From NCBI GenBank assembly GCA_019454045.1, contig SKCR01032774.1, forward strand, positions 248,001 through 312,000: DNA of 64,000 nt, written 5' to 3'. Of the stretch, positions 35,690 to 45,934 are shown piece by piece. Position numbers and translations under genes: made by a program. Each line of letters begins with the position of its first letter. Position 1 is the first letter of the stretch. The notes beneath the pieces are model-generated. The model worked only from the letters and a program-made list of their open reading frames with translations. It did no database searches and was not told where the DNA came from. The stretch comes from Zanthoxylum bungeanum (lineage: Eukaryota > Streptophyta > Magnoliopsida > Sapindales > Rutaceae).

Positions 35690-37080
35690 ACCTGGTTCAG
35701 TCGACTGGGAACATCCACCATTGGCTCATGTAGAGTCAAGTTGAAGATCTGGCCTTCATCTGGTCAGACGACATTGTAGATTCCCCTGGTCTTTTGACCC
35801 GTAGTATGGGGATTATCCTGACCTACATCTGGTTCAGTCGACTGGGAACATCCCCTATGGCTCATGTAGAGTCAACATACGACCTTCATCTGGTCTAGAA
35901 AAATTTGAAAACTCCCCTGGTCTTGACCAGTAGTATGGAGATTGTCCTGACCTTCATCGGGTTCAGTCGACTGGGAACATCCCCTATGGCTCATGTAGAG
36001 TCAACATACGACCTTCATCTAGTCTAGAAAAATTTGAAAACTCCCCTGGTCTTTGACCAGTAGTATGGAGATTGTCCTGACCTTCATCGGGTTCAGTCGA
36101 CTGGGAACATCCCCTGTGGCTCATGTAGAGTCAACATATGACCTTCATCTGGTCTAAAAAAATTTGAAGACTCCCCTGGTCTTTGACCAGTAGTATAGAG
36201 ATTGTCCTGACCTTCATCTGGTTCAGTGGACTGGGAACATCCCCTATGGCTCATGTAGAGTCAACATACGACCTTCATCTGGTCTAGAAAAATTTGAAAA
36301 CTCCCCTGGTCTTTGACCAGTAGTATGGAGATTGTCCTGACCTTCATCGGGTTCAGTCGACTGGGAACATCCCCTATGGCTCATTGGAGTCGACATACGA
36401 CCTTCATCTGGTCTAGAAAAATTTGAAAACTCCCCTGGTCTTTGACCAGTAGTATGGAGATTGTCCTGACCTTCATTGGGTTCAGTCGACTGGGAACATC
36501 CCCTGTGGCTCATGTAGAGTCAAATGGAAGACCTGAACCTTCATCTGGATCAGTCAACTGGGAACATTCCCCATTGGCTCATGTAGAGTCAACATATGAC
36601 CTTCATCTGGTCTAGAAAAATTTGAAGACTCCCCTGGTCTTTGACCAGTAGTATAGAGATTGTCCTGACCTTCATCTGGTTCAGTCGACTGGGAACATCC
36701 CCTATGGCTCATGTAGAGTCAACATACGACCTTCATCTGGTCTAGAAAAATTTGAAAACTCCCCTGGTCTTTGACCAGTAGTATGGAGATTGTCCTGACC
36801 TTCATCGGGTTCAGTCGACTGGGAACATCCCCTATGGCTCATGTAGAGTCGACATACGACCTTCATCTGGTCTAGAAAAATTTGAAAACTCCCCTGGTCT
36901 TTGACCAGTAGTATGGAGATTGTCCTGACCTTCATCGGGTTCAGTCGACTGGGAACATCCCCTGTGGCTCATGTAGAGTCAAATGGAAGACCTGAACCTT
37001 CATCTGGTTCAGTCAACTGGGAACATTCCCCATTGACTCATGTAGAGTCAAGTCGTAGATCTGGCCTTCATCTGGTCCAG
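35690..37080 (+). repeat. ~130-bp tandem array
   Basis: About ten units starting TTCAGTCGACTGGGAACATC, spaced 129-130 bp (35835, 35964, 36094 and on). Each has CTCATGTAGAGTCAACATA, TCATCTGGTCTAGAAAAATT and CTCCCCTGGTC. Open frames on the minus strand across it are repeat artefacts. Confidence 0.9.
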
Positions 37081-37231
37081 AAGACATTTTAGAGTTAAGT
37101 TGAAGTTTTAAACTTCAGCTACTTCAAAAGACATAGAAGACATCTATTATCAGGATCAAATCTCCGATGATACACTCGACATATTACTCTTCAAGTCAAA
37201 TGCTCTTTGACTTAAAGAGTAGGGAACAAAC

Positions 37232-37859
37232 TGTACGTGCCAAATTTGGGCCAAGGACAAAACCGTCTTTCACTTCGAACACAATACCAAGTGAGGCCCA
37301 AAGCAATAACCCAGCCCATTAAACTCTAAACCCTTTACAAAAATAAAAGGACAAACCATTTGACCGATTCTCTCTTTTCCCCAACAAAGAATATATCGCC
37401 CACATGCAAAATATTCTCCCTGCCGAAAGCAGAGACAATAAGCATGTTATGGGGACCCATTTCTCATGTGCAGATCAGAGAATTCACCTTTCTCCTCCTA
37501 TAAAATGAAGCATAATTCATGAAGTGGGGGGGAGCTTCTCAACTCTGATGCAGGCTTCACTTCTTTCTTACAATCCCCTGCTCTCTGACATTAGCATTCT
37601 CAGAGCTCTCCATCCCCTTATACACTTACCACCGCCCGCACGGCCACCAGAGAGGTCAAGGTAACTTCAAACCTTACTTTTCACATTTATATATTTACTG
37701 TTCATTTCAGACTACTGACTTGAGCGTCGGAGTGCCCCCGGCACCCACCACACCGGTGGGTAGTCTACTCCCGCTTACTCTACCTTTGTCTTGCAGGATC
37801 GCTAATGCCCCCAACCTACAATTCTGATTGAGGACCTCGGTCGAAAACCAGCGTCCACA
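37232..37859 (+). repeat. Nested gypsy-type element, 3' LTR (628 bp)
   Basis: Partner of 33076-33705, with TATAAAA at 37499-37505. Confidence 0.93.
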
Positions 37860-38294
37860 GCCACCTTTGTGACACTACTTCGCCGCGCCGGTTGATGTGT
37901 GTTCGGTTGGATGCAAGATACATTCAATCGGGCATACTTAGTTTGATATTATTGATTTTATCTTTTTATGCATGGTTCAATCAAGCGCATGAGCTTAGTA
38001 AGTGGAATGAAAGATCCTTAAGGGGAGGGGTTAAAACCCTTTACCACGATGCTTTGCCGCGCCGGTTGATGTGTGTTCGGATTGGATGTAAGATGTGTTC
38101 AATCGGGCACACTTGGTTTTGATATGATCGGCTCCATTTTTGTATGTGTGATGTGACGCGCATGGGCTTAGTATGTTAGTCTAAAGGTCCTCTCTTTGAG
38201 AGACCAAGAGCCCCAAAAGGCCACCTTTACGACAGTACTTCGTCGCGCCCCCTTTATTTTGTTGTTTATGTATTGCGTCCCATTACATGCATCA

Positions 38295-38525
38295 GGTCTG
38301 TTTCCGTTCGAACGCGTTTACGAACGCAACTCGAACGCGCATACATTTCGCCTTATCATGCATCAGGTCTCACTTCCGTTCGAACGCGTTAACAAACGCC
38401 ATACGAACGTGAGCATTCTGTTTCATTTCCGTTCGAACGCGTTAACAAACGCCATACGAACGTGAGCATTCTGTTTCATTTCCGTTCGAACGCGTTTACG
38501 AACGCTACACGAATGCGAACACACT
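38295..38525 (+). repeat. GTTCGAACGCGTT tandem repeats in the solo LTR
   Basis: Four units of about 60 bp, each with the palindromic core CCGTTCGAACGCGTT followed by ACGAACG-type text. Related TTCGTTCGAACGG text is near the LTR start (about 31510-31570). Confidence 0.85.
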
Positions 38526-39292
38526 GAACTGAGACATATTCATCACATGCCACGTATAATTGTTTCTTAGGTGATTTTTATGGAACCACACATAGTCATT
38601 CTTATCTTTGTGCACATAATAATGAAAAGCATGTTTATTCCATTAGTTGCGTCGTTTTCCTTAGTCTTGATTTAACGCATTACGATTCATATGCCTATGC
38701 CATGATGACTTTGGAGTATTATTTCTTGTGATATATCGGATGGAAACCCAGACATAAATTCCGTAGCCGATTCCGAATGGACGGTAATGCGGTCTGTACT
38801 TGGGATACAATTCCACGTATCACTTGGAAGAGTGCTCACATGTATGCTTGTGCGGATATTATGTATGCTTGTGTTTTCATGAATATGATATGCTGAATGA
38901 AGTTGTATGTTCATTGTTACTTTGAGGCATTTTGTTAGACATGTGTTATTAGATATGAGATATATGCGAAATGTATGTATGAGTGTTATTTTGTACCCAT
39001 GAATATAGAAGCATGATATTCTTAGGAATAAGTGTTATTTAAGCCTGATTAAATTATTATGTAAATCCTTTCATTACAAATGGCATAAGTAAGGGACCAT
39101 TCCGAACCCAACGGTTTGAGGTCTTCCCTTGCGAGGGGTGAGTGCAGCCTTAAATCTCATTTTCCCGGTTCACACCGGGTGGCGACTCCATTATTCTCCG
39201 GTTTAGTCCCCCGTGGCTACTCCGTACTCCCGACCGGGCCGCGAGCCCGGGACAGCATGCGTCGCCCCAGATTTCTGTGTTCCCACAGTGTG

Positions 39293-40258
39293 CTCATGGT
39301 CTGTCTCTTTGTAGATGATTTGATTTACACTGGAAACGATAAGACCATGTTTCTTAAGTTTAAGAAGTCTATGATGGCTGAATTCGATATGAGTGATCTT
39401 GGGTTAATGCATTACTTTCTTGGATTAGAAGTGACTCAATCTACTGATGGCATTTTTATTTGTCAAGAAAAGTATGTGAATGAAGTGTTAGACATGTTTC
39501 AGATGAAGAATTGCAACTCTGCCAATACTTCTACAGATGTAGGCCTGAAACTTGTCAAAAATCCTGAAAGCAAGAAGGTCGACAACACTGTTTATAAGCA
39601 AATTGTGGGAAGCCTGATGTATTTAACCACAACGAGGCCATACATAATGTATGCTGTGAGCATAATCAATAGATACATGGAGAATCCTAAGGAGATATAT
39701 CTTGTTGCTGCTAAACGAATTTTCAAGTACTTGCATGGAGCTACCAAATATGGGTTGCTTTACAAAAGGGGTGAAAATTCAAGTCTATTTGGATTCACAG
39801 ATTCTGATTATGCTGGAGATCCAGATGATAGGAAAAATACATCTGGTTATGTATTCATGATGAGAGCATCGATGATTTCGTGGTCTTCTAAGAAGCAACC
39901 AATTGTAACTCTGTCAACAACTGAAGCTGAGTTTGTAGCAGCAGCAGGATGTGCTTGTCAAGCAATTTGGTTGCGGAAAATTCTTGAAGAGCTTCAGTTC
40001 AAGCAAGAAGGGCCTACTTCTATTTATTGTGATAATAGTTCGGCAATTAAGCTCTCCAAGAATCCTGTTCTTCATGGGAGAAGTAAACATATAGATGTCA
40101 GATTTCACTTCCTAAGGGATCTTACTAAGGAAGCTGTTATTGACCTCATTTATTGCAAGAGTAAAGATCAAGTTGCTGACATTCTTACAAAACCTTTGAA
40201 GTTGTCAGCATTTGAAAAGCTAAGGGAGCTGCTTGGAGTTTGCACACTGAATAATTAA
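39293..40258 (+). pseudogene. Copia-2 pol, part 3 (RT palm to RNase H end)
   Basis: Resumes right after the GTGTG duplication with LMVCLFVDDLIYTGND (the RT YxDD-type box), then MHYFLGLEV and LMYLTTTRP. RNase H follows with GFTDSDYAGD, TSGYVF, LSTTEAEF, YCDNSSAI and ADILTKPL. The stop is TAA at 40256-40258. This part is fully open for over 320 codons, in contrast to the stop-ridden gag-integrase part. Confidence 0.93.
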
Positions 40259-40295
40259 ACTGATAGTTTGAAAACTTTCAGTTTAAGGGAGGGTT

Positions 40296-40505
40296 TGTTA
40301 AGAAATTTAAGTTGTTAGTTTGTTATCTCAAATAATGTTATTGTTGGGTAGTCCTAGTCTTTAGGAATTAGTTAATTTGTTTTGGTTGTTGCTGCTTTTA
40401 AGCCTAATCCTGATGATGTATTGCCTATATAAAGGCTGTTTGCTGATGAATAAAACAACAAGTTTAAGCTAAATCTCTTTAACACTATCGCTATATTTTG
40501 TAACA
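40296..40505 (+). repeat. Copia-2 3' LTR (210 bp)
   Basis: TGTTAAGAAATTTAAG...TTTGTAACA, preceded by AAGGGAGGG. TATA box CCTATATAAAGG near 40427-40438. It has the LTR start that is deleted at both 5' copies. Confidence 0.92.
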
Positions 40506-40525
40506 GCCACGTCCCTTGAAGACGG
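40506..40525 (-). mobile_element. Head of the SINE disrupted by Copia-2
   Basis: GCCACGTCCCTTGAAG continues the SINE that stops at 19698 / 23206. Compare the intact copy at 17519-17539, which reads AAGCCACGCCCTTC across the same position. Confidence 0.65.
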
Positions 40526-40718
40526 AATTTGCTGCTTTTACTCAAGAGAAAGAGAACAAACGCTAAAGTAAAGAGAAGAAGAAGAAGAAAAATTGCCTTA
40601 ATGAGCCCTTTTTATTTATATTAAAAAAGAAATAAGGAATTATTATTTAATAAAGGTGAATCCAATTATTTTCAATGGAAAATGCGGACAATGGGAGCAA
40701 AGCTATGTTTCTTTATGT

Positions 40719-40761
40719 ATCCCACATTGAACCATTAAGAGACGAAAATATAATTTATATA
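40719..40761 (+). promoter_or_regulatory. U3-1 promoter: USE and TATA
   Basis: USE ATCCCACATTG at 40719-40729 (one mismatch to RTCCCACATCG) and TATA TTTATATA at 40754-40761. The 24-bp gap is the plant Pol III type. TATA to RNA start is 30 bp. Confidence 0.85.
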
Positions 40762-40783
40762 ACGCTATGAACCATCACCAACC

Positions 40784-40996
40784 ACGACCTTACTTGAACA
40801 GGATCTGTTCTATAGGCTCGTACCTCTGTGTCCTTGAGTTCTAAGGAGACAGGATATCAAGTCTGGTGGATGAATCATGACCCTGTGATCAGAGCGTGAT
40901 TAACGGCTCTCCTCGACCTCTTGGTTGCTGAGGCTGTGGAGGATCGTTCTCGGCTAGACTCTTATAGCTTGGTTGGTCACACGGTTGTCTGACAGA
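40784..40996 (+). ncRNA. U3 snoRNA gene, copy 1
   Basis: Begins ACGACCTTACTTGAACAGGA with the conserved 5' domain (GGATCTGTTCTATAGGCTCG) that pairs with pre-rRNA. It then has the box B region GAGCGTGATTAACGGC and ends with box D GTCTGA at 40987-40992. Length about 213 nt fits plant U3 (about 215). A T6 terminator follows at 41007-41012. U3 is the C/D snoRNA of the SSU processome, needed for 18S rRNA maturation in the nucleolus. Compared with copies 2-4 the central hairpin reads CTCGACCTCTTGGTTGCTGAG, and one T/G change gives CATGACCCTGTG. Exact 3' end is estimated. Confidence 0.9.
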
Positions 40997-41012
40997 CTTC
41001 AAATTATTTTTT

Positions 41013-42549
41013 GCTGGTTTGTTGATTTTTTTTTTTGAATTACAATTCTACAGATATACAATCTGAAATTTACTGGGATATTCAATACATACAATTATCG
41101 TACACCCATACATCTACGTCTACTAAGAGACGAGCCTTAACCGGAAATATCTACCCCCATTATTTTCTGCTGTTGCTGCCAATTTGGTTTGGTAACACAA
41201 AGAAGTATAAATTCTCCAGTGTCATTATAAAATCTAATCAATAAAGCTGGTAAAAGTAGAGAAATTGGAGTTCTATGATAACTAGCTATATGGCTTTCAT
41301 GGGCAAGCAAGGAAGGCAATTTTCAGTTTACAATTCATGCACCAAAAAAAATTATAATTTGATTAATATTTCTAGTTAGAAAGAGGGGTCACAATATCTT
41401 TAAAAGCTCCTAAGTGCCCTTTTGCTTTATGAAATGCTCAGGTATCTTAATTAAAGATTGAATTATGTTTTTATATTTCTAATACAATGAGGTAATATTA
41501 ATAATAAAACACGTGTTACTAACTTTTAAAATCCATTCATTATATGAACAGAACAAAAATAAATTTCAATGATGCTAATGCTATGGTTTTATTAGTAATG
41601 TCATGTTGATTCTCTATGTCAAAATAGTAAAATAATTTAAGGATTTAAAATTATATTTTAAATTTATTATTTTGAATATAAAAATTAAATAAATTAAATG
41701 TTGAGAGAGTATTTAATGATTTTTTTTTCCCATTTTTGTTTGGTTTCTGCTGGTATGGTCACTAGCTTGGCAAGAAGAAATAATGTATAGGCAAAAAGAA
41801 AAGAAAAGAAAATGCTTCTTATAAGTTATTGTCAAATAATTGAGTTTTCATCTAAAGGATAGTTCGGCTCTTGTAATAGAAGTAAGATGTCATATATTCA
41901 AGTTTTACTAAATATGTTTAATTTAGAATTTGGGGTGAGGTCATGGGTGGGAAATACAATATATAAAGAAGAGTCTTATATCTTCTTTTTTTAAAAAAAA
42001 GTCAAATAATTTAGTTCATATTTTAAGGGTGATTAAATAAAATCAAGTGCCAATAATGGAGTTAGTTGTAGGATTTTCAGTAAGGATGACAATCAAGACG
42101 TTCTGTCTAACTCTCATTTCGCCTCGATTTTTCATTTCGAATCTCGATTATTTTTTGAATCGGGATGAAAATTTATTATGAATCTCAATTAGAATATGAG
42201 ATTTTTAGGCTAAACAAGATAAAAATCGTCATGTATCTCTACCAAATTTTTTATTCATGAAAATTTTCTTCCCGATTCCATATTAAATAGTATGAGAATC
42301 CGAATCTTGATTGGAATTTGTGATTTTCTAGAAACTCTTTTTTTTAGGAAGTACTTGGAAGATTTTTAAGAAGTTGTCATTATCTATATCTATTTTTGTA
42401 TCTGACGAATTTCAATAACAACAAAAGCCTATTTGTTTCATTGTTGACCTTATTTTCTTATGGGATAATATAAGAAGTATCAAACATTCAAATGGACCAA
42501 AGATTGAATCAGCTTCTTTAATTGGGATTCAAATAGATCATTTACCAAA
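41013..42549. other. Intergenic DNA, no gene seen
   Basis: AT-rich. Words such as AAGTATAAATTCTCCAGT near 41203 match 46340-46370 and belong to the segmentally duplicated background of the snRNA cluster. A possible degraded hAT end (AAGGATGACAATCAAGACG, about 42083) is not bounded. Confidence 0.5.
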
Positions 42550-42953
42550 CACTAAAAGTATAACATTTAGCGCCAAAAATTATTGGAATAGTAAAATAAT
42601 TTAGCGTCGAATATTTTTCGACACTATAAGTGTACTTTTAGCGTCGATAACAGTTTTCGACGCCCCCAAGGGGTGTGACTTGGTGGTGAAGGGTCCAGAA
42701 TCTCACCTTGAGGTTCTGGGTTCGAATCCAAGGGGTGCAACTTCTTGTAAGAGCCTGGGGCAGCCGGGGGTTTTACCTGCGCCACGGCCCAGAATGGGTG
42801 GTTTGGTGGCGGGGTTTCCAACGATTTCAAAAAAAAAAAAAAAAAAAAACAGTTTTCGACGACAAAGTTGAATATTTGGCGTCGAATTTTAATTACGACG
42901 CTAAAAGTTCGACGCTAAATGTTTGGACACTAAAAACCATAATTCTTGTAGTG
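42550..42953. mobile_element. Small CACTA-type element with a SINE inside
   Basis: Left end CACTAAAAGTATAACATTTAGCG, right end (reverse-complemented) CACTACAAGAATTATGG. The subterminal parts are full of GCGTCGAA / TTCGACGC motifs typical of CACTA subterminal repeats. No 3-bp TSD is evident, so the bounds are tentative. The SINE at 42663-42847 interrupts a TTTTCGACG motif. Confidence 0.6.
42663..42847 (+). mobile_element. tRNA-derived SINE, copy 5 (best preserved)
   Basis: 185 bp with a poly-A tail, flanked by a perfect 14-bp TSD AACAGTTTTCGACG (42649-42662, 42848-42861). Starts GGGGTGTGACTTGGTGG (A-box region) and has a perfect B box GGTTCGAATCC at 42720-42730. GC-rich and sharp compared with other copies, so recent. 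Confidence 0.92.
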
Positions 42954-43229
42954 GCAAGTCTTAGCCTAATATGCATCACGTAGTTTGATTGGAGATCGAG
43001 TCATCTTCCAATATTGGTTCCACAAATTAAACAAATGGTTCAAGTTTCATCATATCATAATAGGACTTTGCTGGTTTTGCTTAAGAGAAAAAGAACACAC
43101 GCTAACTAAAGAGTAGAAGAAGAAAGTTTGCTTAAAAAAGAAATAAGGAATTATTAATTGATAAAGGTGAATCCAATTATTTTCAATGGAAAATGCGAAT
43201 AACGGGAGCAAAGCCATGTTTCTTTCTGT

Positions 43230-43272
43230 ATCCCACATCGAACCATTAAGAGACGAAAATATAATTTATATA
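43230..43272 (+). promoter_or_regulatory. U3-2 promoter: USE and TATA
   Basis: Perfect USE ATCCCACATCG (43230-43240) and TATA TTTATATA (43265-43272), with a 24-bp gap. RNA starts 31 bp after the TATA start. Confidence 0.88.
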
Positions 43273-43295
43273 ATGCTACGAACCAAGAAGAAATC

Positions 43296-43508
43296 ACGAC
43301 CTTACTTGAACAGGATCTGTTCTATAGGCTCGTACCTCTGTGTCCTTGAGTTCTAAGGAGACAGGATATCAAGTCTGGTGGATGAATCATGACCGTGTGA
43401 TCAGAGCGTGATTAACGGCTCTCCTCAGCCTTTGGGCTGCTGAGGCTGTAGAGGATCGTTCTCGGCTAGACTCTTCTAGCTGGGGTGGTCTCACGGTTGT
43501 CTGACAGG
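43296..43508 (+). ncRNA. U3 snoRNA gene, copy 2
   Basis: Starts ACGACCTTACTTGAACAGGA. It keeps the full 5' domain, GAGCGTGATTAACGGC, the hairpin CTCAGCC...GGCTGCTGAGG, and box D GTCTGA at 43499-43504. A 9-T terminator follows at 43518-43526. Perfect USE, correct spacing and terminator make this the copy most likely to be expressed. Confidence 0.92.
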
Positions 43509-43529
43509 CTTAAAATATTTTTTTTTGCT

Positions 43530-43980
43530 GGTTTGTTGGTTCTTCAAAGTTCAGATTGCTGCTAAATTTTTACTGCTTTTAGCTTCTGCTGTGGCAGCTT
43601 AAGTTGGTGTGGTATGTACCTGTTTGTTCTCTTTCCTGTTCTTCTCACTATATATATATATATATATACACACACATAAAAAGTTTCATAAAAGGAGTCA
43701 ATACAGCATTTGCTTTGTTCATAAGGACAAAATCTGACAATGAATCCCTTGATATGCGAATCGGAGGACTGTGATTATTGGGATGAGCATGATATGTTAC
43801 TCAAAACTCTACAAACGAACTTAATAATATCTATATTAAGACAACAAACTAGAATATGAATATGATTATGTAGTATTGGAAATGTTCTAATTGTGGGGGA
43901 ACTAATGAGTAGGAAGTAGCGGTGGGACGGATTGGGTGGGAGCTCAATCCAAAGAAAGACTTGTGTAGGACGAGAGTATA
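43530..43980. other. U3-2 downstream flank
   Basis: The GGTTTGTTGGTTCTTCAAAGTTCAGATTGCTGC text is shared with the flank of U3-3 (45505) and shows that whole U3 units were duplicated. A TA/CA microsatellite lies at about 43649-43676. No gene seen. Confidence 0.6.
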
Positions 43981-45150
43981 CACTATAAGAATACAATTTT
44001 TTAGCGTCGCCAAAAGAGGTCAAAATCATGCTAGAATTTCTGGTATCGAAAGATGGCGACATAGAAAATGGTTGCTAAAGACTGGTCGCAGAAAGGTTTC
44101 AGTGTCGAGGAAGCTTCGGCGATGTGAAAAATTAAACTATATGTCGCCGATTGTGGTTATTGTAACCGATATACGGATACGCAGAAAGTGGATACTTTTA
44201 CGTCGACAAGTATAGGCTAACGCTAATATCGTAGACTTGTAGCCATATTGACGTCGATAAATGTTAATAACTATTAGTATCGACATTTGTGGTGTCGATG
44301 CTAAATACAGACATGACGACGCTAAATATATTTAAAATTATTTTTAAAAAATATTAACAAAATATATATGTAATTACATATATTTATTTTTTAAATTAAA
44401 AAATTGAAAAATTAAATTAAAATTATTATTATATATAAAGCAAATGTTTTATTTTTTAGTACATTAAATAAAAAAAAAAAATGCAGGACGATCAGTTGGA
44501 ATCGGTGTTGCATCTATTGGGCATGAAGGAACTAGGGAGGTCGATCATGTAGCATTGACCTGAGCGAGTTATCTCTCCACAAGCTCTCGCAAGTTCGCAA
44601 TTCCCGATCGTTGCTCCTCCTTCTGCCTCATCATCATATCATTTTGCATCTTCATCCAGTCATTAGCTAGCTTCAACTGCTCCCTTAAGATATTGACCTC
44701 CTCTGAGGAGTCGAACGATCGAGAAGTAGTCATTTTTGCCTTTCGATGAGTGCCAAGCCTGAAATTGTAAGAGGTGGTGTTCTAGAACATCTGACGTGAA
44801 AAACTCATCATCAACTAAAGGCTGTAAGCCGTGCGTGAGGTTTAGTGTCTCGATCTCCACCATGCGTTCCTCCATTTTATGATTCCATGTTAGTTAAAAA
44901 TAATGGAAAATATTGAAATTTTATATAATTTATGTAATTAAATATTTACATAGCACTCTTGGACGATATCATTCACCCAACCTTTATTTTGAGTACAATG
45001 GGTGAACTGGAAAAAATCTGACATCGGGAGGGAATTGCAGCACCTCTCCCGTGCTACTTTGTTGCAAACGAAAAATATTAATTAGGAATTAAATGTTATT
45101 GAAATACAATTTAGTAAATGTATATCCACTAACTTCAGAGTGTTCCTCAC
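43981..45150. mobile_element. Probable CACTA-type fragment
   Basis: Begins CACTATAAGAATACAATTTTTTAGCGTCG, a CACTA end with the GCGTCG subterminal motif repeated to about 44330. Right end not found. The minus strand at 44560-44875 has a broken frame with a charged helix (WMKMQNDMMMRQKEEQRS) like the C-terminus of plant CACTA accessory proteins, but this is weak. Confidence 0.4.
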
Positions 45151-45186
45151 GATGCATGTAAAACGACTTCAGCCTCCAATATGGTT

Positions 45187-45228
45187 GAACCACATCGAAA
45201 CATTATGAGATGAAGTAGAAGTTATATA
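45187..45228 (+). promoter_or_regulatory. U3-3 promoter: degraded USE and TATA
   Basis: USE position reads GAACCACATCG (two mismatches to RTCCCACATCG). TATA GTTATATA at 45221-45228 gives a 23-bp gap. Weaker than the other copies. Confidence 0.7.
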
Positions 45229-45251
45229 ACGCGATGAGTGAGAAACAACTC

Positions 45252-45464
45252 ACGACCTTACTTGAACAGGATCTGTTCTATAGGCTCGTACCTCTGTATC
45301 CTTGAATTCTAAGGAGACAGGATATCAAGTCTGGTGGATGAATCATGACCGTTTGATCAGAGCGTGATTAACGGCTCTCCTCAGCCCTTGGGCTGCTGAG
45401 GCTGTAGAGGATCGTTCTTGGCTAGACTCTTCTAGCTGGGGTGGTCTCACGGTTGTCTGACAGA
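45252..45464 (+). ncRNA. U3 snoRNA gene, copy 3
   Basis: Full U3 body from ACGACCTTACTTGAACAGGA to box D GTCTGA (45455-45460), with a 17-T run at 45471-45487. Box B region intact. Changes include ACCTCTGTATCCTTGAATTC and CATGACCGTTTG. With the degraded USE it may be weakly transcribed or silent. Confidence 0.87.
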
Positions 45465-45934
45465 CTTCAATTTTTTTTTTTTTTTTTGCTGAATTTAATG
45501 GTGTTTGTTGGTTCTTCAAAGTTCAGATTGCTGCGAAGATTTTATTGCTATTAGCTTCTGCTGTGCTCTGCTTAAGTTGGTGTGGTATGTACCTGTTTGT
45601 TCTCTTTTCCTGTTCTGCTTAAGTTGGCTGCGCTTTCTAAGTTTCATTAATAGAATCAATACAACATTTGCTTTGATAGTAAATATGTGAATCTGGAGCA
45701 CTATTGATCATGGGATGAGTAATTGATTTGTAGATTAAGATAACAAACTTCAAGAGTAATATGATTATGTTGATTTGGAAATGATCTAAAAGTTTTTAGA
45801 AGTTGGAAAAATGGGCACTCAATAAATTGGAAGTATGGTGGGGACGAGTCGGGTTGAGTAGATCGGAGCTCAGTCCAATCCAACTCATTCAAGGGCGAGC
45901 TTGATTTTTAGGAAGTTTTTATAAATAATTGTTT

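Larger units (their letters stand above)
33076..37859 (+). mobile_element. Gypsy-type non-autonomous LTR element with satellite-like body
   Basis: 4.78 kb with a perfect 5-bp TSD GCCAC (33071-33075, 37860-37864). LTRs are 33076-33705 and 37232-37859 and differ at about seven positions by eye, so this is the youngest layer of the nest. A gypsy-style primer site TGGCGCCCACCGTGGGG begins at 33709. The purine-rich AAAGAGTAGGGAAC precedes the 3' LTR. In place of gag-pol it has a 33-codon gag stub and about 3.1 kb of tandem repeats. It must borrow proteins from an autonomous partner. Confidence 0.92.
31359..39287 (+). mobile_element. Solo LTR of ~3.1 kb, itself split by a nested element
   Basis: Bounded by TGTAGGCATTG and GTTCCCACA with a perfect 5-bp TSD GTGTG (31354-31358, 39288-39292). 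After removing the nested element (33076-37864) about 3140 bp remain. Neither end sequence recurs inside, and no PBS, gag or pol is present, so it reads as one long LTR left by LTR-LTR recombination. A TATA box TATATAAAC lies at 32005-32013. The 3' part (GGTGGCGACTCC, CCGGGACAGCATGCGTCGC) resembles long gypsy LTRs; clade not determined. Confidence 0.82.
23207..40505 (+). mobile_element. Copia-2: Ty1/copia element carrying nested insertions
   Basis: Plus-strand element with short LTRs (209-210 bp): 5' LTR 23207-23415 and 3' LTR 40296-40505. A PBS sits at 23417 and a purine-rich AAGGGAGGG before the 3' LTR. Its pol is interrupted at an AAA-GGG-TAC codon run by Copia-3 (26289-30993) and, just upstream of the RT YxDD box, by a solo LTR (31359-39287). 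Without the two insertions the body is close to 4.7 kb. It sits inside a SINE, whose head resumes at 40506. Confidence 0.92.

Noticed and set aside
36244..36935. Minus-strand frames with repeated SHRGCSQSTEPDEG text
   Set aside because: Products of the 130-bp tandem array. No start context or domain.
33950..37080. CRISPR-like array
   Set aside because: Units of 77 and 130 bp are head-to-tail whole-unit tandem repeats without distinct unique spacers, and lie inside an LTR element in plant DNA.
39116..39287. N-terminal extension of the 380-codon frame (MRSSLARGECS...)
   Set aside because: These codons are solo-LTR sequence. The copia reading starts only after the TSD at 39292.
44663..44875. 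70-codon minus-strand frame as an independent gene
   Set aside because: Probably part of a CACTA-type element; evidence too weak for a separate call.
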